Translations under genes and position numbers: made by a program
The notes under the pieces: model-generated
Databases searched by the model: none
Told to the model about the DNA's origin: nothing
What the model saw: only the letters and a program-made list of their open reading frames with translations
Source: Paraperlucidibaca sp.
Lineage (GTDB): Bacteria; Pseudomonadota; Gammaproteobacteria; Pseudomonadales; Moraxellaceae
Assembly: GCA_018066805.1 (NCBI GenBank)
Contig: JAGPVX010000019.1
Location: forward strand, 1-54,320
Length of the DNA stretch: 54,320 nt
Reading direction: 5' to 3'
In this document: one piece after another, positions 34,801-42,864 of the stretch
Position numbering within the stretch: the first letter of the stretch is position 1
Layout: each line of letters begins with the position of its first letter

Positions 34801-34871
34801 ATGTCGAGACCTAAATACTGAAGCGACTAGCTCAGCCTTCTGACAAAAAGAATAAAAATCGAGGACTCATC

Positions 34872-36614
34872 ATGGCAACAATTTACGACGTTCTGATTCA
34901 ACGCGGTCGCTACTATGATGGCACCGGAGGACCATCACAGATAGCCGATGTCGCCATCAACGACGGACGTGTCGCCAAGGTCAGTGCTGAGCCACTCGAT
35001 AGCAGCCTTGCCGCACGCGTGATCGATGCCAATGGCCTGTGGATAACACCTGGCTTTATCGATGCTCATACTCATTACGACGCTGAGTTGATGGTCTCGC
35101 CGAGCTTGTCAGAGTCAGTGCGTCATGGCGTGACCACTGTGCTGGTGGGCAGCTGCTCGTTGAGCATGATTTGTAGCGAGGCAGAAGATGCCTCGGATAT
35201 TTTTACGCGCGTGGAAACGGTGCCGCGCGAAAAAGTGCTGCCGATTTTGCAGCAATACAAAACTTGGCGCACACCGGCGCAATGGGTCGAGTTTATTAAA
35301 ACACTGCCGCTTGGACCTAACTTGGTATCACTGCTTGGCCACAGCGATGTGCGCGTGGCCACACTTGGGTTGCATCGCGCTACCGATCGCGCCGTTAAGC
35401 CTAGCGAGGCCGAGATGCAGCAGATGGAAAAAACGCTAGAAAATGCATTAGACGCTGGCTTTTTAGGGCTGTCGACCATGCGCCTGAAGTGGGACAAGAT
35501 CGATGGTGATCGCGAGTGGTCAAAAAGCCTGCCCAGTACCTATGCGCGCGCCGGCGAGATTCGTCGACTTAATCGCATTCTGCGCAGCCGCGGCCGTATT
35601 CATCAGGGCGCACCAAATGCCGCTAACCCGCTACAAATTTTTGAATACATCGGCGCTGCCTTGGGTTGGTTACGCCGTCCGATGAAAATGACGTTGATCA
35701 CACTCATTGAGCTTAAAGGTAATTTTACTGTGCGCCCGATGGCGCAGCTGGTATCGCGCTTGATTCAAGCGCTCGGTGGAAACTTCCGCTGGCAGCTAAT
35801 GCCGACGCCATTCACAGTCTATGCTGACGGCATTGATGTGGTGTTTTTTGAGGAGTTTGGCGCCGGTGAAATGGCGCTTGATTTGCGCGACCAAGTCGAG
35901 CGCAATGAGCTGCTAAAAGACGAGGCGTATCGCCGTAATTTCCGCAAGTTCTATGGCGAGAAGCTCAGCCCGCGCGTATGGCAGCGCGACTTTGGCGATG
36001 CCATCGTGCTCGAATGCCCCGATGCTAGCTTAGTTGGGCGCAATTTTGCCGAAATCGCCACTGAGCGTTCAGTTCATGTCGTTGATTTATTTCTCGACTT
36101 AGTCGTTGAATTTGGCCGATCACTGCGTTGGTACACCACCGTTGGTAATGCGCACGAAGACAAATTGCTGAAACTGGTGCACGACCCACGAACATTAATT
36201 ACGTTCTCTGATGCCGGTGCGCATATTCGCAATATGGCGTTTTATAACCTGCCACTACGCTTTCTCAAGCTAATTAAAAAAGCCGCTGACAAGGGGCAAT
36301 CTGTGATGTCGATGGAGCATGCCGTTTGGCGTTTAACCGGCGAGCAGGGGGATTGGTTAGGTATCGATGCTGGGCATATTCGTGAGGGCGATCGTGCCGA
36401 CCTAGTCATTCTAGACCCAGCGGAGCTGGCGCAAAACTTGGAGCAGGTGAGTTGGGCTGAGATGGAAAATTTTGGCCTACAACGCCTGGTCAATCGCAAC
36501 CCAGGCTTGGTTCGTCACGTATTTATTAATGGCCGCGCTGCAGTGAGCGAGGGTGATATTACGCCTGAGTTGGGCAAGTCATCGGCCTTTGGTAGCTTTT
36601 TGCCGGCGCAATGA
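34872..36614 (+). CDS. N-acyl-D-amino-acid deacylase-like amidohydrolase
   Basis: A 580-residue amidohydrolase-superfamily protein. The N-terminal metal motif HTH (His66, His68 in GFIDAHTHYDAE) and the SDAGAH segment near residue 452 are present, with the C-terminal beta piece GDRADLVILDPAEL. The Cys position of D-aminoacylases is VGSCSLSM. The middle-barrel His ligands of that family (QSHLR and ISHLK types) are not recognisable, replaced by IHQGAP and TLIELKGN, so the metal site may differ. It should hydrolyse an N-acyl amino acid or related amide. GAGGA precedes the start. One base separates it from the next gene. Confidence 0.8.
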   Translation: MATIYDVLIQRGRYYDGTGGPSQIADVAINDGRVAKVSAEPLDSSLAARVIDANGLWITPGFIDAHTHYDAELMVSPSLSESVRHGVTTVLVGSCSLSMICSEAEDASDIFTRVETVPREKVLPILQQYKTWRTPAQWVEFIKTLPLGPNLVSLLGHSDVRVATLGLHRATDRAVKPSEAEMQQMEKTLENALDAGFLGLSTMRLKWDKIDGDREWSKSLPSTYARAGEIRRLNRILRSRGRIHQGAPNAANPLQIFEYIGAALGWLRRPMKMTLITLIELKGNFTVRPMAQLVSRLIQALGGNFRWQLMPTPFTVYADGIDVVFFEEFGAGEMALDLRDQVERNELLKDEAYRRNFRKFYGEKLSPRVWQRDFGDAIVLECPDASLVGRNFAEIATERSVHVVDLFLDLVVEFGRSLRWYTTVGNAHEDKLLKLVHDPRTLITFSDAGAHIRNMAFYNLPLRFLKLIKKAADKGQSVMSMEHAVWRLTGEQGDWLGIDAGHIREGDRADLVILDPAELAQNLEQVSWAEMENFGLQRLVNRNPGLVRHVFINGRAAVSEGDITPELGKSSAFGSFLPAQ

Positions 36615-36615
36615 C

Positions 36616-37053
36616 ATGAAAAGCTCATTATCTCTTCGTACATGGCGTCAACGCTTTCCTACTTTGGCGCTACCAACGACGGCCTCATTTGCAGGTTTTT
36701 GGGCGGCATCATTTGTCGGGCCTTTCTGGCTGGTGGCCTCGGCGCCTTCGGCCATAAACCTAGCTGGACTGCCCGGTTGGCGAGGCAAACGTTTCCTGTC
36801 TAATACCTCAGCGATTAATGTCTTGGCCTCAGGCGATGAGCGCTTGCTCATGCAGGTGGCCGTGATGCCTTCACTACTTGATGGTCAGCCTACGCTAGTC
36901 TGTACTTATGGCAGTGAAGCGCCATGGCCATGGCGCTTCGTGCGCGATGAGTTTCGCGAGATGTCGCCAAATGAGTGGCTGGGCATGACGGTGCTTGATG
37001 TGCCAGGCCTTCGCAGCATGGGCTGGCCATTTGTACTGAAACGGGAGCAGTAG
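36616..37053 (+). CDS. Conserved-looking hypothetical protein coupled to the amidohydrolase
   Basis: A 145-residue protein whose ATG lies 1 bp after the amidohydrolase stop, hence co-translated. It has no signal peptide in the usual sense; residues about 20-50 are mildly hydrophobic. The second half, with GWRGKRFLS, TLVCTYGSEAPWPWRFVRDE and MSPNEWLGM, looks like a small beta-barrel ligand-binding domain of the DUF4334/GXWXG sort, but I cannot confirm this. It may bind the lipid or acyl product of its partner. The frame is open upstream within the amidohydrolase, but that is overlap only. Confidence 0.65.
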   Translation: MKSSLSLRTWRQRFPTLALPTTASFAGFWAASFVGPFWLVASAPSAINLAGLPGWRGKRFLSNTSAINVLASGDERLLMQVAVMPSLLDGQPTLVCTYGSEAPWPWRFVRDEFREMSPNEWLGMTVLDVPGLRSMGWPFVLKREQ

Positions 37054-37147
37054 AGTCTGGTTTCATATTGGCGGCAACCATGGCGGGGATATGGTTGCGT
37101 ACATCCATATCCACATGAGTATCGTCCAGGCTACTAGCGCTACTAAT

Positions 37148-38032
37148 TCAAGCAGTTGCCCCAAGATACATTTCTTCTGCCGCAGCAATGGCATTTTGAT
37201 TTGAGTTAAAAGCACTTAACCATGTCGAGTAGTTGTGTACTGAGGGCAGATCATTAGGGTGAAAGTTTGGGCGGTAATAGCTGGCTATCATCGGCAGTAA
37301 TCGCCCCAATATGCCTTTGCGTGGGCCTAGCAGCCAACCTGCACCTTTGCGATAGAGCTTAATGCGCTCGGTCACACTATAGCCATCCATGCCCAGCATG
37401 AACCACGGTGCCACCACGGTGTATAGCGAAAACATGATCGTTGCATGCGTCATGGCGGTCACGCGGGTGGCATAGCCGACATTCGCTATGCGCTGCATGA
37501 CATCGAAGGCCACTGCTTTGTGCTCCATTTCTTCAATGGCATGCCAAGCAAACATCGCACGGACGTGTGGATCAGCCCCAGCCAACATCTCTTTTTCAGC
37601 AAAAAATAAGTCCGCCATCATCGCTGTGAAGTGCTCGAGCGCGGCAGTCATTGCCACATTGTATTCAGGTGACAGCTGCTTTAGGCGTCGCTCGGTAATC
37701 TCACGCGTGTGTCGTGTGAATGCATCGATGTTGATGCCTTGGCGGCGTAAGCGCTCATTGAAAATAGTGTGTACTTGCCCATGCTGGCCTTCTTGCATGG
37801 TGAAGTCTTTAACCTCTTGTAGGAGCTGAGGGTCTTGGATGCGATCACGAAAGGCGCGTACGGCTGAAATGAAATAACGCTCGCCATCAGGAAAAGTCGA
37901 TTGGACGGCATCGAATACGCGAGTTTTTAACGCATCGCCAGCCATCCAGTAGCGAGGAATGTCTTCGGAATCTAAGCCAAAGTCTAAGCCTTTACGCACG
38001 ACAATTTTTTCTTTGTACTGAGGACGAGCCAT
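37148..38032 (-). CDS. PF10118-type metal-dependent hydrolase, copy 2
   Basis: A 294-residue helical protein, paralogue of 15731-16573. Shared acidic/His clusters are FPDGERYF (about 49-56), QEGQHGQVH (about 80-88), ALEHFT (about 132-137) and HAIEEMEHKAVAFDV (about 168-182), suggesting a di-metal site. GGAG lies 8 nt upstream of the ATG. It is divergent from an AraC regulator (104-bp spacer) that probably controls it. Its reaction is not known; the family is frequent in lipid- and steroid-degrading bacteria. Confidence 0.82.
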   Translation of the reverse strand: MARPQYKEKIVVRKGLDFGLDSEDIPRYWMAGDALKTRVFDAVQSTFPDGERYFISAVRAFRDRIQDPQLLQEVKDFTMQEGQHGQVHTIFNERLRRQGINIDAFTRHTREITERRLKQLSPEYNVAMTAALEHFTAMMADLFFAEKEMLAGADPHVRAMFAWHAIEEMEHKAVAFDVMQRIANVGYATRVTAMTHATIMFSLYTVVAPWFMLGMDGYSVTERIKLYRKGAGWLLGPRKGILGRLLPMIASYYRPNFHPNDLPSVHNYSTWLSAFNSNQNAIAAAEEMYLGATA

Positions 38033-38136
38033 GGGTGATCTCCAAGTAAAGCTAAGCAGTGTCTAATGTCATCATATGTGTCGTCAGCAAGAAAAAGGGA
38101 TAATATCGTGACAAATAAGGATTAAATGGCGACAGA

Positions 38137-39162
38137 GTGAAGCACTATATTGGACTTGAGTTCTTAAGTATTTTAACGACTGCCTCAGCGCGCTCTGGCA
38201 GTAATCTTAATGCGGTATTGGCCAGTTTGGCGTTGGGCATTCATGCTCAAGAGGGGCGGCCGGAGCCGTTACCCTTGCCGCTACTTGCGAGCCTGCTTGA
38301 GCAGCTTGAGACTCGAGCCAGTCGCGGTCGTTTCATTTTTGCACTGGCTGAGGCCTTTAACTTTGATGCTATGCCGGCAGTTTCTGCCTTTCTTGTTAGT
38401 GCCCACAGCCTGCGTCAGCTGAACGCATTGTTAGAATGGGTGCCTGTTCTGGTGCATCCTGAATTACGCTTTGATATTGAAGATCATGGCTCAGCAATCA
38501 GTCTGCATCCCCGTGTTGACTCTGAGGATCCTAGGCTTATAGATCACCCGCTATTAGTAGAGCTAATGATGGCAATCGTTGCTCATCTCAGTGCTCAGAT
38601 CGCGCCAAATATGGTGGGTGCGAGGAGAGTAACGTTCAAGCATGCTCCTACCTCCGACCCAGCGCTTTACGAGACATATTTTCGATGCCCAGTTGGCTTT
38701 CATAGCGATGCCAATACCATGTTTGGCGATAACCAATTATTAGATGGCATTCTTCCGGGCAGCCTGCCGCATGCGCATAAAAGTGCTGAGGAAACCATCC
38801 GTCAACATCTTCTGGGTGATGGTTTAGCCCCACCATTGACCATGCAGATAGACTATTTATTTAGACAACACTTGAGCTTATTCAGCGCTGGCTTAGCAGG
38901 TCTTGCGCGGGCAATGAATATGCATCCTAGAGCTCTACAGCGCCAACTAAGCTTCGCTGGTAGCAGTTATTCGATGCTGCTGCGGCGCATTAGACATGAG
39001 CATGCTGTCAATATGTTGCGCAACCCTAACTTAGATATAGACACTATTGCTCTAAAGTTGGGCTTCACGGAGCGTCGTAGTTTTACATTGGCTTTTCGGC
39101 AATGGCAGGGCTGTACGCCACGCGAATACCGGAGTGCAGCCAAAAGAGTACTGACAACTTAA
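38137..39162 (+). CDS. AraC-family transcriptional regulator (arabinose-binding-like domain)
   Basis: A 341-residue regulator; GTG at 38137 is the likely start since no in-frame ATG occurs until much later. The N-terminal effector domain is diverged from the other copies. The C-terminal double helix-turn-helix shows LAGLARAMNMHPRALQRQLS and IDTIALKLGFTERRSFTLAF, ending CTPREYR. It is divergent from PF10118 copy 2 and 62 bp upstream of a lipoprotein hydrolase, either or both being targets. CTGACAA/TTGTCAG (39151-39170) forms a 7-bp hairpin across its stop codon. Confidence 0.87.
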   Translation: MKHYIGLEFLSILTTASARSGSNLNAVLASLALGIHAQEGRPEPLPLPLLASLLEQLETRASRGRFIFALAEAFNFDAMPAVSAFLVSAHSLRQLNALLEWVPVLVHPELRFDIEDHGSAISLHPRVDSEDPRLIDHPLLVELMMAIVAHLSAQIAPNMVGARRVTFKHAPTSDPALYETYFRCPVGFHSDANTMFGDNQLLDGILPGSLPHAHKSAEETIRQHLLGDGLAPPLTMQIDYLFRQHLSLFSAGLAGLARAMNMHPRALQRQLSFAGSSYSMLLRRIRHEHAVNMLRNPNLDIDTIALKLGFTERRSFTLAFRQWQGCTPREYRSAAKRVLTT

Positions 39163-39170
39163 CTTGTCAG
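39151..39170 (+). terminator. Small hairpin across the AraC stop codon
   Basis: CTGACAA (39151-39157) and TTGTCAG (39164-39170) pair around a 6-nt loop. There is no T-run, so it is a weak terminator or a stabiliser; it also contains two opposed copies of the dispersed CTGACAAGTTAAC-like motif. Confidence 0.35.
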
Positions 39171-39224
39171 ATCCTTTGATGTCGGACACTATGTGAGCAA
39201 TAAAAAATATAAGAAGCAACGCGC

Positions 39225-40460
39225 ATGCAATCTTTTCGCTTAGCGATAGCCACGCTGCTATCAACGATATTGATTTTGGCTCTAACCGCTTGCGGCGGCT
39301 CTACTAATGACTCAGGCATTGATGAGTCGTCTGAGTCCGCTGCTTTAGTGAAAAATGAGTGGCCTGCACATAGGCCGGGTCAAGACCCACCTGAAGCACC
39401 TCTGATGCTTGAGTCGGTTATTTCAAATATAGATGCGCTAGCTGCAGCTCTGCCCAGTGAAGCATTGGTGGGGATAGTTGACCCAATTGCTATTGGTATG
39501 ACAGTTAACGACATTACTGATCCTGCGCTTTTATCCTTTCATCTTCGAGCGCTTTTGGCGCAGCTTCAAGGCGGCTCTCGGGTCGATAGCATTTACCATG
39601 GCTTTGGCCATCCAGCATATAACGATAAAGTCGAGCTGGTACCTGTTGAGTTCACAAATCGCTATGGCACACGCCTTTATGGTGAGATTGTATTGCCACA
39701 GCGCGGAACGGTGCCGCCTTCAGCGGGGCCTTTTCCTGTCATTATTGCGCTCGAAGGATTAATGACCAATACGGCCGTATATCGGTGGTGGCATCAGGTA
39801 TTTGCTGATGCAGGCTATTTAGTATTTGCCTTTGATTTTAGCGGACAAGGGTTGTCTGATAACGAGGCAGAAGGTGATCCAGGAAATAATATCGAAGAGG
39901 CACAGGATGCTCTAACTTGGTTGTTTGAGAACTCGCCAGTAAAGTCGGTTCTTGATAAGAGTCGCGTGGGAGTGGTGGGCCACAGCATGGGCGCGATAGC
40001 TGCTTTAGGTTTGCAGGCGGTTGAGCCACGAATTCATGCTGTTGTAGCCGGTGCGCCAATTAGTGAGCAGTCCGCTCCTTTTGATGCCAATCCAATCCCT
40101 GTGATGATTCAAACGGGTGATCATGATGGTCCGGTCGCCCCGATACCCTTTTTTAACCCCGAAGTAGTTCGCCCGGTATATGAAAAACTAAGTGGCGATC
40201 GCGCGTTCATCATCACCGAGGCTGCTACGCACGCCCAACACACTAATTATCCGCTATTTCCAACACCAAGCTGGGGCTTTGAAATAGCTGGGCGTTATTC
40301 ACTTGCTTGGATGGATTGGCATCTGCGCGGTGATAAAGAGGCTCTTAAGGTATTGCGCAGCGCACATCCTCATTTGTCATACCTTTGGGATAGTGAGGTA
40401 AGAGTTGATAACGAGACTGTGGTTTATCGCGGGCAGGGCCTAAATTCACTTAGTCCTTAA
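39225..40460 (+). CDS. Lipoprotein alpha/beta hydrolase (serine type)
   Basis: A 411-residue secreted lipoprotein with lipobox LTAC (Cys23) followed by a low-complexity Ser/Glu linker. The catalytic domain (about 130-400) has the nucleophile elbow GHSMG, an acid near MIQTGDHDGP and the active-site His in ATHAQHTNYP. The fold is close to chlorophyllase, acetylxylan esterase and PAF-acetylhydrolase-like enzymes, so an ester or lipid is the likely substrate at the cell surface. It follows the AraC gene at 62 bp; TGTCGGACA (39180-39188), a half-match to the GH5-locus palindrome, lies upstream. Confidence 0.83.
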   Translation: MQSFRLAIATLLSTILILALTACGGSTNDSGIDESSESAALVKNEWPAHRPGQDPPEAPLMLESVISNIDALAAALPSEALVGIVDPIAIGMTVNDITDPALLSFHLRALLAQLQGGSRVDSIYHGFGHPAYNDKVELVPVEFTNRYGTRLYGEIVLPQRGTVPPSAGPFPVIIALEGLMTNTAVYRWWHQVFADAGYLVFAFDFSGQGLSDNEAEGDPGNNIEEAQDALTWLFENSPVKSVLDKSRVGVVGHSMGAIAALGLQAVEPRIHAVVAGAPISEQSAPFDANPIPVMIQTGDHDGPVAPIPFFNPEVVRPVYEKLSGDRAFIITEAATHAQHTNYPLFPTPSWGFEIAGRYSLAWMDWHLRGDKEALKVLRSAHPHLSYLWDSEVRVDNETVVYRGQGLNSLSP

Positions 40461-40466
40461 TAGATA

Positions 40467-40497
40467 ACAAGTTAACGCAATCAGAGAGTTAGCTTGT
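40467..40497. terminator. Hairpin terminator between convergent genes
   Basis: ACAAGTTAAC (40467-40476) pairs with GTTAGCTTGT (40488-40497) over 10 bp with one G-T wobble and an 11-nt loop, between the lipoprotein hydrolase and the convergent small membrane gene. Confidence 0.6.
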
Positions 40498-40524
40498 CAG
40501 GGAAAGCGAAAGTTAAGCGCGGAG

Positions 40525-40737
40525 CTAGCGTTTTTGAGCGCTGGCTCCGGAGTAGTAAGAAACGCAAAACGGCACCATAAAGTTGGCGATAAAATGTAGC
40601 CAGTCAAGGGGAGCCGCTGCCCAAAAGTAATCCCATTGATTGACTACGTTTAGAATGCTCCCGACGATAAGAGCGACAATCACAGCTCTTTTAAGAATGG
40701 CGGATCTCGTATTAAAGAACTGTTTAATTGCGTGCAT
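40525..40737 (-). CDS. NrtS-like small membrane protein (putative nitrate/nitrite transporter family)
   Basis: A 70-residue protein with two hydrophobic segments (about residues 14-30 and 45-60). The pattern RAVIVALIVGSILNVVNQWD followed later by NFMVPFCVSYYS matches the NrtS domain, first described in cyanobacterial nitrate transport; two subunits are thought to assemble. ATG 40737 is preceded by AAAGG at 10 nt; a TTG one codon upstream is an alternative. There are no nitrate genes nearby, so substrate is uncertain. Confidence 0.65.
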   Translation of the reverse strand: MHAIKQFFNTRSAILKRAVIVALIVGSILNVVNQWDYFWAAAPLDWLHFIANFMVPFCVSYYSGASAQKR

Positions 40738-40813
40738 CAAGCGACTGCCTTTATCCAAGTATCATTAGCGATGTTTTTACTACAAGCCTAAGTTGAAGCT
40801 CAACTTCTGAAGT

Positions 40814-41461
40814 CTAGGCTTCAGCCAGTTGTTGCAAGATACGTGTATAGTTTTCGACGCCTTGTGCTCCAGTGACGAGATGGCGGTCATTAAATATGAT
40901 TGCTGGTACGCCACTAATGCCTTTTTCAACCCATCCATTTTCGGCATCTCGTACAGCTGCCGAAAAGCTCTGACTTTCCAGTATGGCTAGCGCTTCATTC
41001 CGCTCAAGACCAACTTCTGCGGCTATATCAGCCAGCGTGTTGTGGTCTGATATATCCCGAGAGTATGTAAAGTGAGCGGCAAAAAGAGCCTGTTTTAAGT
41101 CGTGCATGGCCCCTTGTTGATTGGCCCAATGCAGGAGTTGATGCAAGTTGAAGGTGTTATGCATGCGCATGTCGTCGGTAAAGCGAAACTCGAAGCCAAC
41201 GCTGGCCCCAGCCGCGGCCATGCTGTTTCGGCTTTGTTCTGATTGCTCCTTGCTTACCCCGTATTTCTCTGCCACATGTTGGCGTAAGTTCTGACCTTCC
41301 GCCGGCATATTGGGGTTCAACTCGAACGGGTGCCAATTAATTTCATATGCTGTACCCGTTGCCTTTAACGCTTGCTCCAGCTGCCGATAGCCGATGATGC
41401 ACCAAGGGCAAACCACATCAGAAACAATGTCTATCTTAAGTACGTTTGTGGTGTTGGACAT
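40814..41461 (-). CDS. DsbA-family oxidoreductase, FrnE-like
   Basis: A 215-residue cytoplasmic thioredoxin-fold protein with an inserted helical domain and the active-site motif CPWC (Cys18, Cys21) inside SDVVCPWCIIG, the signature of the FrnE subgroup (disulfide isomerase or 2-hydroxychromene isomerase-like). The cis-Pro loop reads ISGVPAIIF. It lies 30 bp downstream of the AhpD-like gene on the same strand, so both fall under the TetR-controlled promoter. A role in oxidative or electrophile stress is likely. Confidence 0.87.
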   Translation of the reverse strand: MSNTTNVLKIDIVSDVVCPWCIIGYRQLEQALKATGTAYEINWHPFELNPNMPAEGQNLRQHVAEKYGVSKEQSEQSRNSMAAAGASVGFEFRFTDDMRMHNTFNLHQLLHWANQQGAMHDLKQALFAAHFTYSRDISDHNTLADIAAEVGLERNEALAILESQSFSAAVRDAENGWVEKGISGVPAIIFNDRHLVTGAQGVENYTRILQQLAEA

Positions 41462-41491
41462 TTTTTACTCCTGATGCTTATAGGGCTGATT

Positions 41492-42064
41492 TTATTGCTG
41501 GCTAGGGGTGTTAAGTGCTTTATTCCAGGTGAATTGCTTGAATGCATCATCTACAGGAGTCTGAGCAATGTGATTGGTGTAGTTGCTCATGACTTTTTGG
41601 CTAAGTCCAAGAATTACTTCTAGTACGTTTTGTTGGGTAAACCCTGCTGAGTAGAAGCCCTCAAGCTGCTTGGGCTCCATCTCACCGCGTTGACGCACCA
41701 TTGCAAGTGTAAAGTCGCGTAACGCTTCCAGCTTGGCAGTAGGGAGGGGGGTCTCATCACGCAGTGCGTTGCTAATCTCATCGGAGACTTTCATTGATTT
41801 GGCGATGCCTGTATGCGCAGGAACGCAATAATGGCAAGCATGCTCAACATTAATCGTTTGCCAAACCACTGTTTTTTCATCGGCGTTGAAGCTGCAGCTA
41901 GCAAACAAATTATGTAGAACTTGATAGCCATCGAGCAAGCTGGGGGCTTCAGCCATTACCGCATGCAGGCCTGGAATCATGCCAAAGGCTTTTTGTGACT
42001 TCTCAAGTAGTGGCTTGGCTGCTTCGGGTGCGCTGTTTTGATCGTGTAAAGTAAAAGCGTTCAT
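41492..42064 (-). CDS. AhpD-like / carboxymuconolactone decarboxylase-family protein
   Basis: A 190-residue protein with the AhpD core E-x2-C-x2-C-x3-H: Glu74, Cys77, Cys80 and His84 in VEHACHYCVPAHTG, giving alkylhydroperoxidase-like thiol chemistry. AAGGA 8 nt upstream selects ATG 42064; the open frame upstream runs through the operator and is ignored. It is first in an operon with the FrnE-like gene and divergent from TetR; one TetR-type palindrome lies 15-30 bp before its start and another near tetR. Probably reduces a peroxide or quinone-like compound. Confidence 0.87.
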   Translation of the reverse strand: MNAFTLHDQNSAPEAAKPLLEKSQKAFGMIPGLHAVMAEAPSLLDGYQVLHNLFASCSFNADEKTVVWQTINVEHACHYCVPAHTGIAKSMKVSDEISNALRDETPLPTAKLEALRDFTLAMVRQRGEMEPKQLEGFYSAGFTQQNVLEVILGLSQKVMSNYTNHIAQTPVDDAFKQFTWNKALNTPSQQ

Positions 42065-42078
42065 AGGGAGTATCCTTT

Positions 42079-42094
42079 TTGAGTGATCGTTCAA
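42079..42094. promoter_or_regulatory. TetR-type palindromic operator, site 1
   Basis: TTGAGTGATCGTTCAA, an imperfect 16-bp palindrome centred on GATC, lies 15 bp upstream of the AhpD-like start codon. It differs by a single base from site 2 at 42142-42157. Confidence 0.75.
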
Positions 42095-42141
42095 TTAAGA
42101 ATTCAACCTTAATTGCATCATCAGGCTCAGTCAAGCTATTA

Positions 42142-42157
42142 TTGAGCGATCGTTCAA
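42142..42157. promoter_or_regulatory. TetR-type palindromic operator, site 2
   Basis: TTGAGCGATCGTTCAA (extended by A and T on each side, 42141-42158) is palindromic but for one pair. It lies 48 bp upstream of the tetR ATG and 63 bp from site 1 start to start (six helical turns). Binding there would repress both divergent units. Confidence 0.75.
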
Positions 42158-42204
42158 TATCCATGTAGATAACTGCATGGAAGCCCTTCATGTGAGAGAT
42201 TAGG

Positions 42205-42813
42205 ATGTCGAGAAAAGCTAGCTTTGATCGCCAAGTAGCACTCAATAAGGCCGTTGAGCTGTTTTGGTCGAGGGGTTATTACGCCTCATCGATGAAGCAT
42301 ATCGAGGAGGCTCTTGATATGCGCCCAGGCAGTATTTACGCCACTTTCGGCAGCAAAGGTGGTTTGTTTGCTGAGGCACTGGAGGCTTATGCTTCCAGTG
42401 CAAGTGATGATTTTGGCCAGGCCATCGCTGAGTCATCGAGCATTGTTGAGGGATTAAAGTGCTATCTCCGCTCATTCGCCGAGCCCTGCAGTGGCCATAC
42501 GTCTGCGCAGGCATGTATGTTAATTAAGACCTTGCTCGAGGTTAATGCAGAAGATGTCGTATTAAGAGACAGGGTGCAGGCAATGCTTGCAGCTTTTGAA
42601 AAGAGGCTTTGCAAAGTACTTGAGGAAGCTAAAGCTATTGGAGAGTTACGAGCTGAGGTGAATTGTCCAAGGCTAGCTCGACTGTTGCAAACGCAAATCA
42701 TTGGGCTACGGGCATTTGCTGAGCGGGACGTAAGCAAAGAGCAGATTGCAGCTGTAGCAGACGACATGGCCAGCTTGATTGATATCTATCGCGTAGAAAT
42801 TGATGCAGCCTAA
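42205..42813 (+). CDS. TetR-family transcriptional repressor
   Basis: A 202-residue repressor with the N-terminal helix-turn-helix (VALNKAVELFWSRGYYASSM, then GSIYATFGSKGGLFAEAL) and a C-terminal ligand domain containing Cys residues around SGHTSAQACMLIK, as in the AcrR/NemR-like subgroup sensing electrophiles. It is divergent from the AhpD/FrnE operon with two near-identical palindromes between. Release on electrophile or peroxide binding is the expected mode (inference). Confidence 0.92.
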   Translation: MSRKASFDRQVALNKAVELFWSRGYYASSMKHIEEALDMRPGSIYATFGSKGGLFAEALEAYASSASDDFGQAIAESSSIVEGLKCYLRSFAEPCSGHTSAQACMLIKTLLEVNAEDVVLRDRVQAMLAAFEKRLCKVLEEAKAIGELRAEVNCPRLARLLQTQIIGLRAFAERDVSKEQIAAVADDMASLIDIYRVEIDAA

Positions 42814-42864
42814 ATTTTTGCTAGTTTCTACTCAAGTTGCTTATAAAATATTTGTATATCTTCA

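Noticed and set aside
40467-40500. Integron attC-like site from the TAACAAG/GTTAAC motifs
   Set aside because: No integrase, no cassette array and no full attC imperfect repeat; it behaves as a plain terminator hairpin.
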